From contig NZ_DAOUCJ010000008.1 of the NCBI RefSeq assembly GCF_034432235.1, forward strand, positions 1-25,752: a stretch of DNA of 25,752 nt, in the 5' to 3' direction. The stretch is from Thermoflexus sp. GTDB lineage: Bacteria > Chloroflexota > Anaerolineae > Thermoflexales > Thermoflexaceae. Position 1 is the first letter of the stretch, and every line of letters begins with the position of its first letter. The notes below the pieces were generated by a model. That model was not told the origin of the DNA, ran no database searches, and saw only the letters and a list, made by a program, of their open reading frames with translations. A program made the position numbers and the translations under genes. This document shows positions 8,473 to 16,131 of this stretch, one piece after another.

Positions 8473-8529
8473 TCTCCCCATGCCCGTGGGGAGAAGAGGT
8501 GATGTTCTCCATTCTCCATATATTGGAGG
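8473..8529 (+). promoter_or_regulatory. Structured leader with mutually exclusive helices before the cpaB-like gene
   Basis: The 147-base gap between the EssC-like and CpaB-like genes contains overlapping inverted repeats. TCTCCCCA (8473-8480) pairs perfectly with TGGGGAGA (8487-8494). GGAGAA (8490-8495) can instead pair with TTCTCC at 8505-8510 or 8512-8517. CTCCA (8514-8518) can pair with TGGAG (8524-8528), which covers the ribosome binding site GGAGG (8525-8529). These helices cannot all form together. There is no T-run, so a simple terminator is not supported. Translational control or partial attenuation within the operon is inferred. Confidence 0.4.
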
Positions 8530-8535
8530 CGATCC

Positions 8536-9444
8536 ATGCTTCGCGCACGACAGGCACTTCCTTTGTTGATTGGGTTGGCCCTGGCAGCGGTTGTGGCGAT
8601 CGCTGCCCGAATGCTCGTCACGATGGGTGTGCCCGGCCAGGTCGCAATCGCCGTGGCGGCTGTCCCGCTCTATCCCGGGGATACCCTTACCGAGGAGCGC
8701 GTTCGAACGGTTACCGCCTATGATGCTCCGGCTGTGCGGGGGATGATCCGGGAGGCCGATCTCCCGCGTTACGCGGGGGGGACCGTGCTGATGTTCATTC
8801 CGGCAGGAGCGGCGATCCCCCGGACGGCGATCCTTCCCTCCGGCCAGCTCACGGCGGCGGCCCGTCTTTCCTCCGTGCTGGTGGAGGGAGAACAGCTGCT
8901 TTCCCTGCAGGATACGGATCGGCTTCAGGCGCCGCCTTTTTCCATGCTGCGCCCCGGGGACTGTCTGGATGTGGTGGCGTTCTTCGAAGCACCCGCCGGG
9001 GGCGCCGCCCCGACCGCCGTATCCGCGGGGCTTGAGGGAATCCCCCCTCGGACACCGGGGGCGGAAATTACCGGGACGATGGGCCTGACCCTTCCCACCC
9101 GCCCCATGGCGAAATGGATCGCCCGCGGAGTGGTGCGCTCGATCCTGGGTTTCCCAAGCCCTTCCGGCGGTGAGGGAACATCCGCGGTGCGAACATCGGG
9201 CGCTTCCACCGGCGCGCCGCGGCTATTGCTGGGGGTGCCCCAAAGCGCGCTGGAGGGGATCGTGTATGCCCTGGAGACCGCGAAGATGGTCTATCTGATG
9301 GTGGCGCCCCCGTGCGCCCGCGCGGAGATCCCCCCCTCCACCGGGTTCGCGGAGCAGGATCTGGAACAATGGGTCTGGGCCGGCCGGCGGGCCGCCGGGG
9401 CGCCCGCTTTCTTCCTTCCATCTGGATCTCCACCCCAACGGTAA
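8536..9444 (+). CDS. CpaB/RcpC-like SAF-domain protein (Tad/Flp pilus assembly type)
   Basis: This 302-residue protein has one N-terminal TM segment (~8-27) and an extracytoplasmic SAF-like domain. The domain shows the usual 'VPLYPGDTLTEERV' region (~43-56) and, ~30 residues later, 'VLMFIPAGAAIPRTAIL'. This is the CpaB/RcpC arrangement; those proteins sit in the envelope and take part in Tad/Flp pilus assembly. Residues ~155-235 form a Gly/Ala/Pro-rich insertion. ATG 8536 has GGAGG six bases upstream, embedded in a possible hairpin. The CpaE-like ATPase follows after ten bases, the pairing expected of Tad loci. In a bacterium without an outer membrane its partner would not be a secretin, so its exact role here is open. 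Confidence 0.75.
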   Translation: MLRARQALPLLIGLALAAVVAIAARMLVTMGVPGQVAIAVAAVPLYPGDTLTEERVRTVTAYDAPAVRGMIREADLPRYAGGTVLMFIPAGAAIPRTAILPSGQLTAAARLSSVLVEGEQLLSLQDTDRLQAPPFSMLRPGDCLDVVAFFEAPAGGAAPTAVSAGLEGIPPRTPGAEITGTMGLTLPTRPMAKWIARGVVRSILGFPSPSGGEGTSAVRTSGASTGAPRLLLGVPQSALEGIVYALETAKMVYLMVAPPCARAEIPPSTGFAEQDLEQWVWAGRRAAGAPAFFLPSGSPPQR

Positions 9445-9454
9445 GGGAGAAACG

Positions 9455-10810
9455 ATGGGCATGAATATCGTCATCCTGGGGAACCTGAGTGGGATCGGCG
9501 GGGAGATCGCCAATCAGCTGGCCCGTTTAGGGCATGAAGCGTATGCGATGCCTGGGGTGGTGGCAGTGGAAATCCTGGCTGGCCTCCGCCCGCAGCTCCT
9601 CATCCCGGTGGCAACGGAAACCGGGATGACCACCGAGACGGTCAGCCGCCTGGTGGCGGAAACTGGGGCTGCGGTCATTGTGGTGGCCTCCCCGGGGAGC
9701 CCCTGGGCGACTTGGGGGGAACATCTCCAGTATCCGGTGATCGCCCCGGAGCGCGCGGCAGGGGAAATCGCGGCCCGCCTCAGCGAGCTGATGGCCCAGG
9801 TTCAGGCCACCGAACAGGCCCGGTATTTGCAGACGGTTTATGGGGCGCCCGTCGTGGTGGCCAGTCAGCCCCGCGTGATCGGGTTCGGAGGCCCCAAGGG
9901 AGGGACCGGGAAGAGCACGGTCGCGGCGAACGCCGCGGCCCTCCTGGCGGCCCGGGGGCTCTCCGTCCACCTCATCGATGCCGAATCGGATACGCGGGGG
10001 AACCAGCCCGATTTATTCCGGCTGGGAGAGGGAATCCCTATCTATTCCATCATCGAGCTGGCCAGCCACCACCCGCCCATGCCCCGCGCCGGCGGCGTGT
10101 TCGAACCCGGCGCCCATATCCCGATCTTCTGGAGCCAGGTGCCGGCCCCGCGGGGGATCCGCTGGAACCTGCGCCTCACCGCCGGGTTGTTGACCCTGGA
10201 TCCCTTGATGGGGGAACATTCCCTTTCCGTTCTGGCTCGGGCGGCGGATTGGCTGGATTTCGCCATTGAACGAGCGACCGGGGAGGGATACACCGTGGTC
10301 CTGGACACCGGCAATAACCTGATGTCGCCGCTCTCGCTGCGAGCGATCAATCGCTCCCAGGTGCTCTATATCATCCTGGAGCCCGAGGACACCGGGCTGA
10401 TCGCCGGGGCTTCCTGGCTGGCGCACGTCTACCGGATGGCTGGCCCTGCGGCCTTTTCCAGCAAGGTTCGAATTGTCTTCAATAAAGTGCGTGGGGAATC
10501 CGGCTCCGAGCTGGTCGGGCGGTTGCGGGAGCATGTGGAAGCGATCCTGGGTCACCGACTGCCGCGGGCGATGCCGGTGCACATTTTGCCCTATCTGGAT
10601 CTGGATATCGCCCGATCGCAGACCAACCTGCGGCTGGGCGTGGAGCACCTGGCGGTCCTTCAGGCCCTGACGGGCGGACGATATGCGGAGGAAACCCGCG
10701 GGTTCACCGAGGCGCTCCAGTCCATGTTATCGGAGCTCTTCCCGGTCCTCGCCGCTGCCTCTCCGACGCGAGAGGCCTCCCCGCGGTTTCGGTTCCCATG
10801 GAGAAGATAG
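9455..10810 (+). CDS. CpaE-like MinD/ParA-family ATPase (Tad pilus type)
   Basis: This 451-residue protein has an N-terminal receiver-like domain (~1-120) without the full phospho-acceptor set, then a MinD/ParA ATPase domain. The deviant Walker A is 'KGGTGKST' (residues 148-155, signature Lys148 and catalytic Lys153), followed by 'LIDAESDT' (Asp175) and a Walker B-like 'VVLDTGNN' (Asp284). The order is that of CpaE/TadZ proteins, which position pilus machinery at the membrane. GGGAG (9445-9449) is five bases before ATG 9455; the in-frame ATG at 9461 is less well placed. It is the last gene of the locus. The adjacent CpaF/TadA-type ATPase and TadB/C membrane genes of a standard Tad operon are absent downstream. 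Chromosome or plasmid partitioning is less likely given the N-terminal domain and the CpaB-like neighbour. Confidence 0.8.
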   Translation: MGMNIVILGNLSGIGGEIANQLARLGHEAYAMPGVVAVEILAGLRPQLLIPVATETGMTTETVSRLVAETGAAVIVVASPGSPWATWGEHLQYPVIAPERAAGEIAARLSELMAQVQATEQARYLQTVYGAPVVVASQPRVIGFGGPKGGTGKSTVAANAAALLAARGLSVHLIDAESDTRGNQPDLFRLGEGIPIYSIIELASHHPPMPRAGGVFEPGAHIPIFWSQVPAPRGIRWNLRLTAGLLTLDPLMGEHSLSVLARAADWLDFAIERATGEGYTVVLDTGNNLMSPLSLRAINRSQVLYIILEPEDTGLIAGASWLAHVYRMAGPAAFSSKVRIVFNKVRGESGSELVGRLREHVEAILGHRLPRAMPVHILPYLDLDIARSQTNLRLGVEHLAVLQALTGGRYAEETRGFTEALQSMLSELFPVLAAASPTREASPRFRFPWRR

Positions 10811-10927
10811 CGCTGTTTTCCTCTTTTTTTTCTCAGGGCGAGGGTTGCAGGATCCGGGGTAGCGGTCCATGCATATCGGGGATCCCGACTCGGGTTAGGA
10901 GCGCTCCGAACCTTGAGAGGAGCGAAT

Positions 10928-10957
10928 TTGACGGTTTCGCCCCATCTGATTTAACAT
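10928..10957 (+). promoter_or_regulatory. Probable sigma70-type promoter of the peptide ABC operon
   Basis: TTGACG (10928-10933) is followed after 18 bases by TAACAT (10952-10957), within the 229-base gap between the CpaE-like gene and the binding-protein gene. A 16-base alternative is TTTAAC. Transcription would begin near 10964 and leave a ~43-base leader containing the strong GAGGAGGAG binding site before ATG 11007. The rest of the gap has a T-rich tract just after 10810 without a convincing hairpin. Confidence 0.4.
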
Positions 10958-11006
10958 AGCGATGTCTCCAAAGCGGAGCCCAGCTTACGGATGAGGAGGA
11001 GAAGCC

Positions 11007-11030
11007 ATGAAGCACAACCGCCCGCCATAG
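11007..11030 (+). other. Apparent native start of the binding protein, cut by an in-frame TAG
   Basis: ATG 11007 follows a strong ribosome binding site (GAGGAGGAG, about 10994-11002). It reads M-K-H-N-R-P-P and then TAG at 11028-11030, in the same frame as the long binding-protein frame. Ignoring the TAG gives a textbook lipoprotein signal peptide: basic N-region, then 'FLLLAVLGLVALSAC'. A single change (for example TGG or CAG to TAG) or a sequencing error explains it best. The first in-frame substitute start is TTG 11040. Confidence 0.75.
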
Positions 11031-11039
11031 TTCCTTCTC

Positions 11040-13547
11040 TTGGCTGTGCTCGGCCTGGTGGCCCTGAGCGCATGCCGTCAGGCGACTCCAGCGCCTCTGA
11101 CGCCTACGACTGCCCCTGCTCCGACTCCAACCTCGGCTCCTGCGCCCTCTCCGACCGCTGCCCCTGTGGGCATTCAGGAACTCGTCCTTTCCACGGTCGC
11201 CTCCCAGGAGGCAGGGGTCCAGCAACTCCAGGCGGGTCAGATCGATATCTACGCGGAGACGGTATCAAACCCCCAGCTGTTCAAGACGGTGCGCGGCGAT
11301 GCCAAGTTGGGTTATAACTTGGCCTGGGGCGCTTACACAGAGCTCACCTTCAACCCCGTGTTGAACTTCAAAGACGGTCGGCTGAATCCCTTCGGGGACC
11401 CGCAGATTCGAGAGGCGATGAATTGGCTGATCGATCGCAACTACATTGCCCAGGAGATCTATGGAGGCTTGGCCACGCCCAAGTGGTTGCCCCTGAGTTC
11501 CGCCTTCCCCGACTATGCCCGATATGTAGATGTGGCGCGTGCTCTGGAGCGTCAGTACGCGCACAATCCGGACAAGGCGAAGCAGGTCATTGCGGATCGC
11601 ATGAAGGCGCTGGGGGCCACCCTCGGGCCGGACGGAAAGTGGCTATATAAAGGCAAGCCGGTCACCTTGATCTTCATTATTCGGACGGAGGATGAGCGCA
11701 AAGCCATCGGCGACTATGTGGCAGGCCTGCTGGAGCAGGTCGGGTTTACTGTGGATCGGCAGTATAAGACCCGGAAGGAGGCCTCGCCGATCTGGCTCCG
11801 GAGCGATCCCGCCGAGGGCAAGTGGCACCTCTACACCGGAGGGTGGATCAACACAGCGGTCTCCCGGGATGATTCTACGGTGTTCGCTGATTTCTATACG
11901 CCACAGACCAGTGCCCTGGCGGGCACCCCTCTGGCCACCGCCTACAAGCCTTCTCCGGAGTTCCTGGATGTGGCCACGAAGCTGCAAAACCGGCAGTATC
12001 GCACCCTGGAGGAGCGAGCTCAGCTGTTCCGCCGGGCCATGGAGCTGGCGCTGAAGGATTCCGTCCGGGTATGGCTGGTCGATCAGCAATCCTTCAACGC
12101 CCGCAAGGCGGATCTGACTGCAGCCTATGATCTGGCCGGCGGCCTCGGCGGATCCCGATTGGTTCCCTATACCCTTCACTGGCTCAAGAACCCTGCCCCC
12201 CAGGTGCGCATCGCCTTCAACGGGATCCTGATTGACCCCTACAACCCGGTGGCCGGCTCCAACTGGGTCTCCGATGCCTTCGCCTATCGGGCCACCAGTG
12301 ACCCGGCGGCCATGCCGGATCCTTATACAGGGCTTTACTGGCCCCAGCGGCTCGAGCGGGCAGAGGTAGTGGTCCGGGAAGGATTACCGGTAACTCGGAC
12401 TCTGGATTGGGTCTCCCTGCAGACGGCGAAGGAGATCCAGGTCCCCGCCGATGCCTGGGTGGACTGGGACGCGAAGGCCCAGCGGTTCGTTCGCGCCAGC
12501 GAGCGTTATACCCAGCCTGTGAGCGTTCAGGCTAAGGTCACGGTGTATTACCCGGCAGACCTGTTCCAGAAGGTGAAATGGCATGACGGCTCGCCCCTCT
12601 CTCTGGGGGATTTCATCCTGAACTTGATCCTGACCTTCGATCGAGCCAAGCCAGATAGCCCCATCTATGACGAATCCTATGTCCCGAGCTTCGAATCCTT
12701 CATGCAGCGATTCAAGGGTGTCCGCATCGTCTCAACGAACCCGCTGGTGATCGAAAGCTATGTGGACGCTTTCGAGCTGGATGCCGAGGTCCTGGCCGCT
12801 GGCTGGACATGGTTCCCTGACTATAGCTTTGGGCCGGGTCCGTGGCATACCCTCGCGCTGGGGATCCGGGCGGAGGCCGATAAGAAGCTGGCCTTCTCCT
12901 CCGATAAGGCGGAGAAGCTGAAGGTGGAATGGATGAACATGGTGGCCGGACCCAGCCTGGATGTGCTGAAGGCCGCGCTGGATCAGGCCGCGCAAGAGGG
13001 TTATCTCCCCTATGCTCCGACGATGGGTGAATACGTGAAGAAGGAGGAAATCCAGAGCCGTTATGCCAACCTGAAGAAGTGGGTGGAAGCCCATAACCAT
13101 TTCTGGGTTGGCATGGGCCCGTTCTATTTGGATAAGGTGTTCCCCACGGAGAAGACCGTCAGCCTGAAGCGGTTCGCTGACTTTCCAGATCCACCGGACA
13201 AGTGGGCCCGGTTCAGCGCGCCGCGCCTGGCGACCGTCAGCGTGGAGGGGCCCAGCCAGGTGACGGCCGGGAGCGAGGCCACCTTTGAAGTCAGCGTCAA
13301 AGAGAAGGATCGCCCCTATCCGGCGGCGGATGTCCAAAGCGTTCGCTATCTGGTCTTCGATGCCCAGGGTCAGGTGGCCGCCAGCGGCCAGGCCGCTCCC
13401 GTCGCGGAAGGGCGCTATCAGGTTCGCCTGACAGGGGATGTGACCCAGAAGCTGGGGGCGGGCAGCAACCGGCTGGAGGTGATCGTGACGGTCAAGCCGG
13501 TGAGCCTGCCGGCCTTCGCCTCTCTGGAATTCATCAGCACGAAATAA
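11040..13547 (+). CDS. ABC transporter substrate-binding lipoprotein, family 5 (peptide/nickel type), permuted order
   Basis: This ~835-residue extracytoplasmic solute receptor feeds the permeases encoded next. From TTG 11040 it begins with a truncated hydrophobic segment and lipobox 'LSAC', then an Ala/Pro/Thr linker. Family 5 motifs are present but in unusual order. Residues ~45-380 look like the normal C-terminal half: 'LQAGQIDIY', 'FKDGRLNPF', 'REAMNWLIDRNYI', 'NPDKAKQVI'. Residues ~385-725 look like the normal N-terminal half: 'VKWHDGSPL' at 512-520, then 'IVSTNPLVIES', then 'GMGPFY' near 691 and 'VSLKRF'. Residues ~728-835 form an added Ig/FN3-like beta domain. Typical family members have 500-600 residues. 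The natural start at 11007 is blocked by TAG, so the gene may be a pseudogene or weakly expressed, although the remaining 2.5 kb is intact. Peptide ligand is a family-level guess. Confidence 0.82.
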   Translation: MAVLGLVALSACRQATPAPLTPTTAPAPTPTSAPAPSPTAAPVGIQELVLSTVASQEAGVQQLQAGQIDIYAETVSNPQLFKTVRGDAKLGYNLAWGAYTELTFNPVLNFKDGRLNPFGDPQIREAMNWLIDRNYIAQEIYGGLATPKWLPLSSAFPDYARYVDVARALERQYAHNPDKAKQVIADRMKALGATLGPDGKWLYKGKPVTLIFIIRTEDERKAIGDYVAGLLEQVGFTVDRQYKTRKEASPIWLRSDPAEGKWHLYTGGWINTAVSRDDSTVFADFYTPQTSALAGTPLATAYKPSPEFLDVATKLQNRQYRTLEERAQLFRRAMELALKDSVRVWLVDQQSFNARKADLTAAYDLAGGLGGSRLVPYTLHWLKNPAPQVRIAFNGILIDPYNPVAGSNWVSDAFAYRATSDPAAMPDPYTGLYWPQRLERAEVVVREGLPVTRTLDWVSLQTAKEIQVPADAWVDWDAKAQRFVRASERYTQPVSVQAKVTVYYPADLFQKVKWHDGSPLSLGDFILNLILTFDRAKPDSPIYDESYVPSFESFMQRFKGVRIVSTNPLVIESYVDAFELDAEVLAAGWTWFPDYSFGPGPWHTLALGIRAEADKKLAFSSDKAEKLKVEWMNMVAGPSLDVLKAALDQAAQEGYLPYAPTMGEYVKKEEIQSRYANLKKWVEAHNHFWVGMGPFYLDKVFPTEKTVSLKRFADFPDPPDKWARFSAPRLATVSVEGPSQVTAGSEATFEVSVKEKDRPYPAADVQSVRYLVFDAQGQVAASGQAAPVAEGRYQVRLTGDVTQKLGAGSNRLEVIVTVKPVSLPAFASLEFISTK

Positions 13548-13570
13548 GCGAGGGCTACCTCTGGATCTGG

Positions 13571-13606
13571 GGCGAGGGCGAGGCTGGAGAACGCCTCGCC
13601 CTCGCC
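13571..13606 (+). promoter_or_regulatory. Strong intercistronic stem-loop
   Basis: A perfect 14-bp inverted repeat (GGCGAGGGCGAGGC at 13571-13584, complement at 13593-13606) with an 8-base loop lies between the binding-protein gene and the first permease gene. No T-run follows, so full intrinsic termination is unlikely. By analogy with other binding-protein operons it may stabilise the upstream mRNA 3' end and keep the binding protein in excess over the membrane subunits. Confidence 0.6.
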
Positions 13607-13628
13607 TGGCAAAGGGGATGGACGAGGA

Positions 13629-14780
13629 ATGGAGCAGAGCGCCCTGCTGGTGACCCCGAAGCCGGAGGCCGCGGCTTCCGCCTCACCCTTGCTTGAAGCC
13701 GCCCGGCGGGTCTTTCTCTTTGTGTCCTTCCGGATCCTTGTTCTGGCGATCACCGTCGTCATTGCTGTTTATCTCACCATCCTTGTCGCGAACATGGGCG
13801 GGTATGTCGATGAGATCCGCCGGGCCGAGATCCGGGAGCGGGTCGGTCAAGAGTTGTTGGCCAATCCGTCCTTCCGAACCCTCTCCCCAGACGCGCGGGC
13901 TCGCTTGCAGCAGCAGCGGGTGCAGCAGCTGGAACAGTATTTCGGGCTGGATCGGCCCTTTCTCATTCGGAGTTTGATTTACTTGAGGGATGCCCTGCTC
14001 CTGGATCTGGGACGCTCCTATCAGATCTCCAGCGACACCGGATCCCGACAGGTCCGTCTGATTCTCGCCGAACGTCTGCCTCCCACGATCCTCCTCTTGA
14101 GCACGAGCAATGTCCTGATCTTCTTTTTGACCCTGTGGGCTGGCCTGGCCCTCTCCCGGCGCTATGGTCATCTGGTGGATCGTGTGATCATCGCTCTGAC
14201 TCCTCTCTCGGCCGCACCGGCCTGGTTCTATGGGGTTTTCCTGATCCTGATCTTCGCCGCTACCCTCCGCTGGCTCCCTTTCGGAGGCATGGTGGACGTC
14301 CCCCCGCCTCTGGATTCCATGAGTTATGCTCTCAGCGTGCTGCGTCACCTGATCCTGCCCACCCTGGCCCTCACGCTGAGCAACTTCTTTATCAACGCTT
14401 ATGCCAACCGCACCTTCTTTCTGATTTACGCCGGTGAGGATTATGTGGAAATGGCGCGGGCCAAAGGCCTGAAAGGCCGCGACATCGAGCGTCGGTATAT
14501 CCTCCGGCCCACCCTGCCGAATATCCTCACGAGTTTTGCTATCGTGTTGATCACCTCGTGGACCGGCGCGCCGATCCTGGAGACGGTGTTCAATTGGCCT
14601 GGGCTGGGTCGGGTGACCTATGAGGCCATCGGGCTGGTGGATACGCCCGTGATTGTGGGAGCGACCGTTATTTTCGCGTATCTGCTGGCCCTGACGGTGC
14701 TGATCCTGGACATCCTCTATGCCCTCGTTGATCCCCGGGTGCGGATTGGCGGGCCGGGGGTGGAGCAGGGGGCCCCATGA
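13629..14780 (+). CDS. ABC transporter permease, DppB/OppB family
   Basis: This 383-residue inner-membrane subunit belongs to a peptide/nickel-type importer. TM1 (~33-55) is followed by an extracytoplasmic segment longer than usual (~57-110, rich in Arg/Glu/Gln), then the family element 'FGLDRPFLIRSLIYLRDALL' and the signature 'DLGRSY'. Four to five more TM segments follow. The cytoplasmic EAA loop that contacts the ATPases begins near 'VEMARAKGLKGRDIERRYI' (~273-291). The C-terminus 'LYALVDPRVRIG' is characteristic of DppB. The family is usually 305-340 residues. It overlaps the next permease gene by ATGA. The ribosome binding site is imperfect: GAGG is almost adjacent to ATG and a GGGG lies about ten bases upstream. 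Confidence 0.88.
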   Translation: MEQSALLVTPKPEAAASASPLLEAARRVFLFVSFRILVLAITVVIAVYLTILVANMGGYVDEIRRAEIRERVGQELLANPSFRTLSPDARARLQQQRVQQLEQYFGLDRPFLIRSLIYLRDALLLDLGRSYQISSDTGSRQVRLILAERLPPTILLLSTSNVLIFFLTLWAGLALSRRYGHLVDRVIIALTPLSAAPAWFYGVFLILIFAATLRWLPFGGMVDVPPPLDSMSYALSVLRHLILPTLALTLSNFFINAYANRTFFLIYAGEDYVEMARAKGLKGRDIERRYILRPTLPNILTSFAIVLITSWTGAPILETVFNWPGLGRVTYEAIGLVDTPVIVGATVIFAYLLALTVLILDILYALVDPRVRIGGPGVEQGAP

Positions 14781-16123
14781 GGTTCTGGCTAAAAGATTTC
14801 CTGAAGGATCTGCGCTATTATCCCTCGGCCCTTCTCGGAGGGATCGTCATCGGGATCATGGCGTTGATCTCCCTCGCCGTGCCTCTTCGGATCCCTTACT
14901 CGGAGGCTGTCCGCTTGTGGCGAGGAGGGGAGGAGGTCTGGTATCGATCGCCCCGTCAGGTCCCTCCGGCGTGGGTGAACTGGTTCCGACGGGATAAGCT
15001 GGCGGATACTCTGATCTTCAGCACGCGGGATCAGCCCTCCTGGAAGCGCAGCCAGCCCGCCGGCGAGGGGCGGCGCATCGAAGTGGAGTTCGTTTTCAAT
15101 TATCCCTACGATACCTTCCCTCAGGAGCTCGCTCTCTATATCTGGTCCAGCTTCCGCGAGAAGGCGCCGTTCCTCGTGGCGACCTGGAAGACCCCGGATG
15201 GGCGATCGATCCGGGTCGCGGAGCTCCGCGTCGAGGGGATCAAACAGGGGTTCCGATTCTCTCAGGATCGCCGGCTGCTCCAACGTCTGGAAGGAGTTCC
15301 CCCTGAGGAAGCCCTTTTCTCCACGCCGGGGGAGAGCCGGCCTCGGGTGTTGAAGGGAACCTATCGATTGCGCATCGAAGCGGTCACCTTCGAGCCGGAC
15401 GCGGATGTCGATGTGGAATTCATTGCCTACGGGCAGGTATACGGCTGGGCGGGAACCGACCGCTACCGCCGCGATCTGGGGGTAGCTCTGCTCTGGGGCT
15501 TCCCGGTGGCCATGGCCTTCGGGGTGCTGGGCTCCGTAGGGACCACCCTGATCGCCATGGGGCTGGCCGCCGTGGGGGTGTGGTTCCGGGGATGGGTGGA
15601 CGAGCTGATCCAGCGCCTGGTGGAGATCTTCTCCATCATCCCCTTCCTTCCTGTCCTCATCTTGGTGGGCACCCTTTACTCGCGTAGCTTGGTGGTGATC
15701 CTGGGGGTCGCCATTGTCCTTTCGGTCTTCAGCATCACCATCAAGAACTATCGGGCGATCTTCCTCCAGATCCGGGAACTGCCCTATATCGAAGCCGCAC
15801 AGGCCTATGGGGCGGGAAGCGGGCGGATCATCCTCCGCTATCTGTTGCCCCGCGTCCTTCCCCTAATGATCCCGAATCTGGTCATCGGAGTGCCCAGCTT
15901 TGTCTTTCTGGAAGCTTCCCTCGCTGTGCTCGGGTTAGGGGATCCCGTGCTGCCTACGTGGGGGAAGGTGTTGGACGAGGCGATCTTCAGTGGAAGCCTC
16001 CTCCAGGGCTCTTACTACTGGGTGCTGGAGCCTGCCTTCCTGCTGATGGTGGCAGGCCTTTCGTTCTCCACCGTTGGCTTCGCCCTGGATCGGGTGTTCA
16101 ACCCTCGTCTGCGGGAGATCTGA
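14777..16123 (+). CDS. ABC transporter permease, DppC/OppC family, with large extracytoplasmic insertion
   Basis: This 448-residue second permease has TM1 at ~17-39, then about 175 residues (~45-220) of soluble, probably beta-rich sequence. It then resumes the family element 'GWAGTDRYRRDLGVALLWG' (~223-241), the counterpart of the usual 'GTDxxGRD' motif. The remaining TM core includes the EAA loop starting at Glu339 ('EAAQAYGAG') and a standard C-terminus. DppC proteins are normally ~280-320 residues, so the insertion accounts for the extra length. It would lie outside the membrane facing the binding protein. Start ATG overlaps the DppB-like stop; the ATPase gene begins eight bases after its stop. 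Confidence 0.88.
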   Translation: MRFWLKDFLKDLRYYPSALLGGIVIGIMALISLAVPLRIPYSEAVRLWRGGEEVWYRSPRQVPPAWVNWFRRDKLADTLIFSTRDQPSWKRSQPAGEGRRIEVEFVFNYPYDTFPQELALYIWSSFREKAPFLVATWKTPDGRSIRVAELRVEGIKQGFRFSQDRRLLQRLEGVPPEEALFSTPGESRPRVLKGTYRLRIEAVTFEPDADVDVEFIAYGQVYGWAGTDRYRRDLGVALLWGFPVAMAFGVLGSVGTTLIAMGLAAVGVWFRGWVDELIQRLVEIFSIIPFLPVLILVGTLYSRSLVVILGVAIVLSVFSITIKNYRAIFLQIRELPYIEAAQAYGAGSGRIILRYLLPRVLPLMIPNLVIGVPSFVFLEASLAVLGLGDPVLPTWGKVLDEAIFSGSLLQGSYYWVLEPAFLLMVAGLSFSTVGFALDRVFNPRLREI

Positions 16124-16131
16124 GATCAGCG

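Noticed and set aside
8519..8524. TATATT as a -10 box for the CpaB-like gene
   Set aside because: Transcription would begin after the ribosome binding site at 8525-8529, and no -35 box is present.
10811..10842. T-rich tract after the CpaE-like gene as an intrinsic terminator
   Set aside because: I could not find a stable GC-rich hairpin directly before it, so only a T-rich stretch is supported.
15958..16131. Upstream extension of the DppD-like ATPase
   Set aside because: The extension lies inside the permease gene in another frame and has no conserved DppD sequence.
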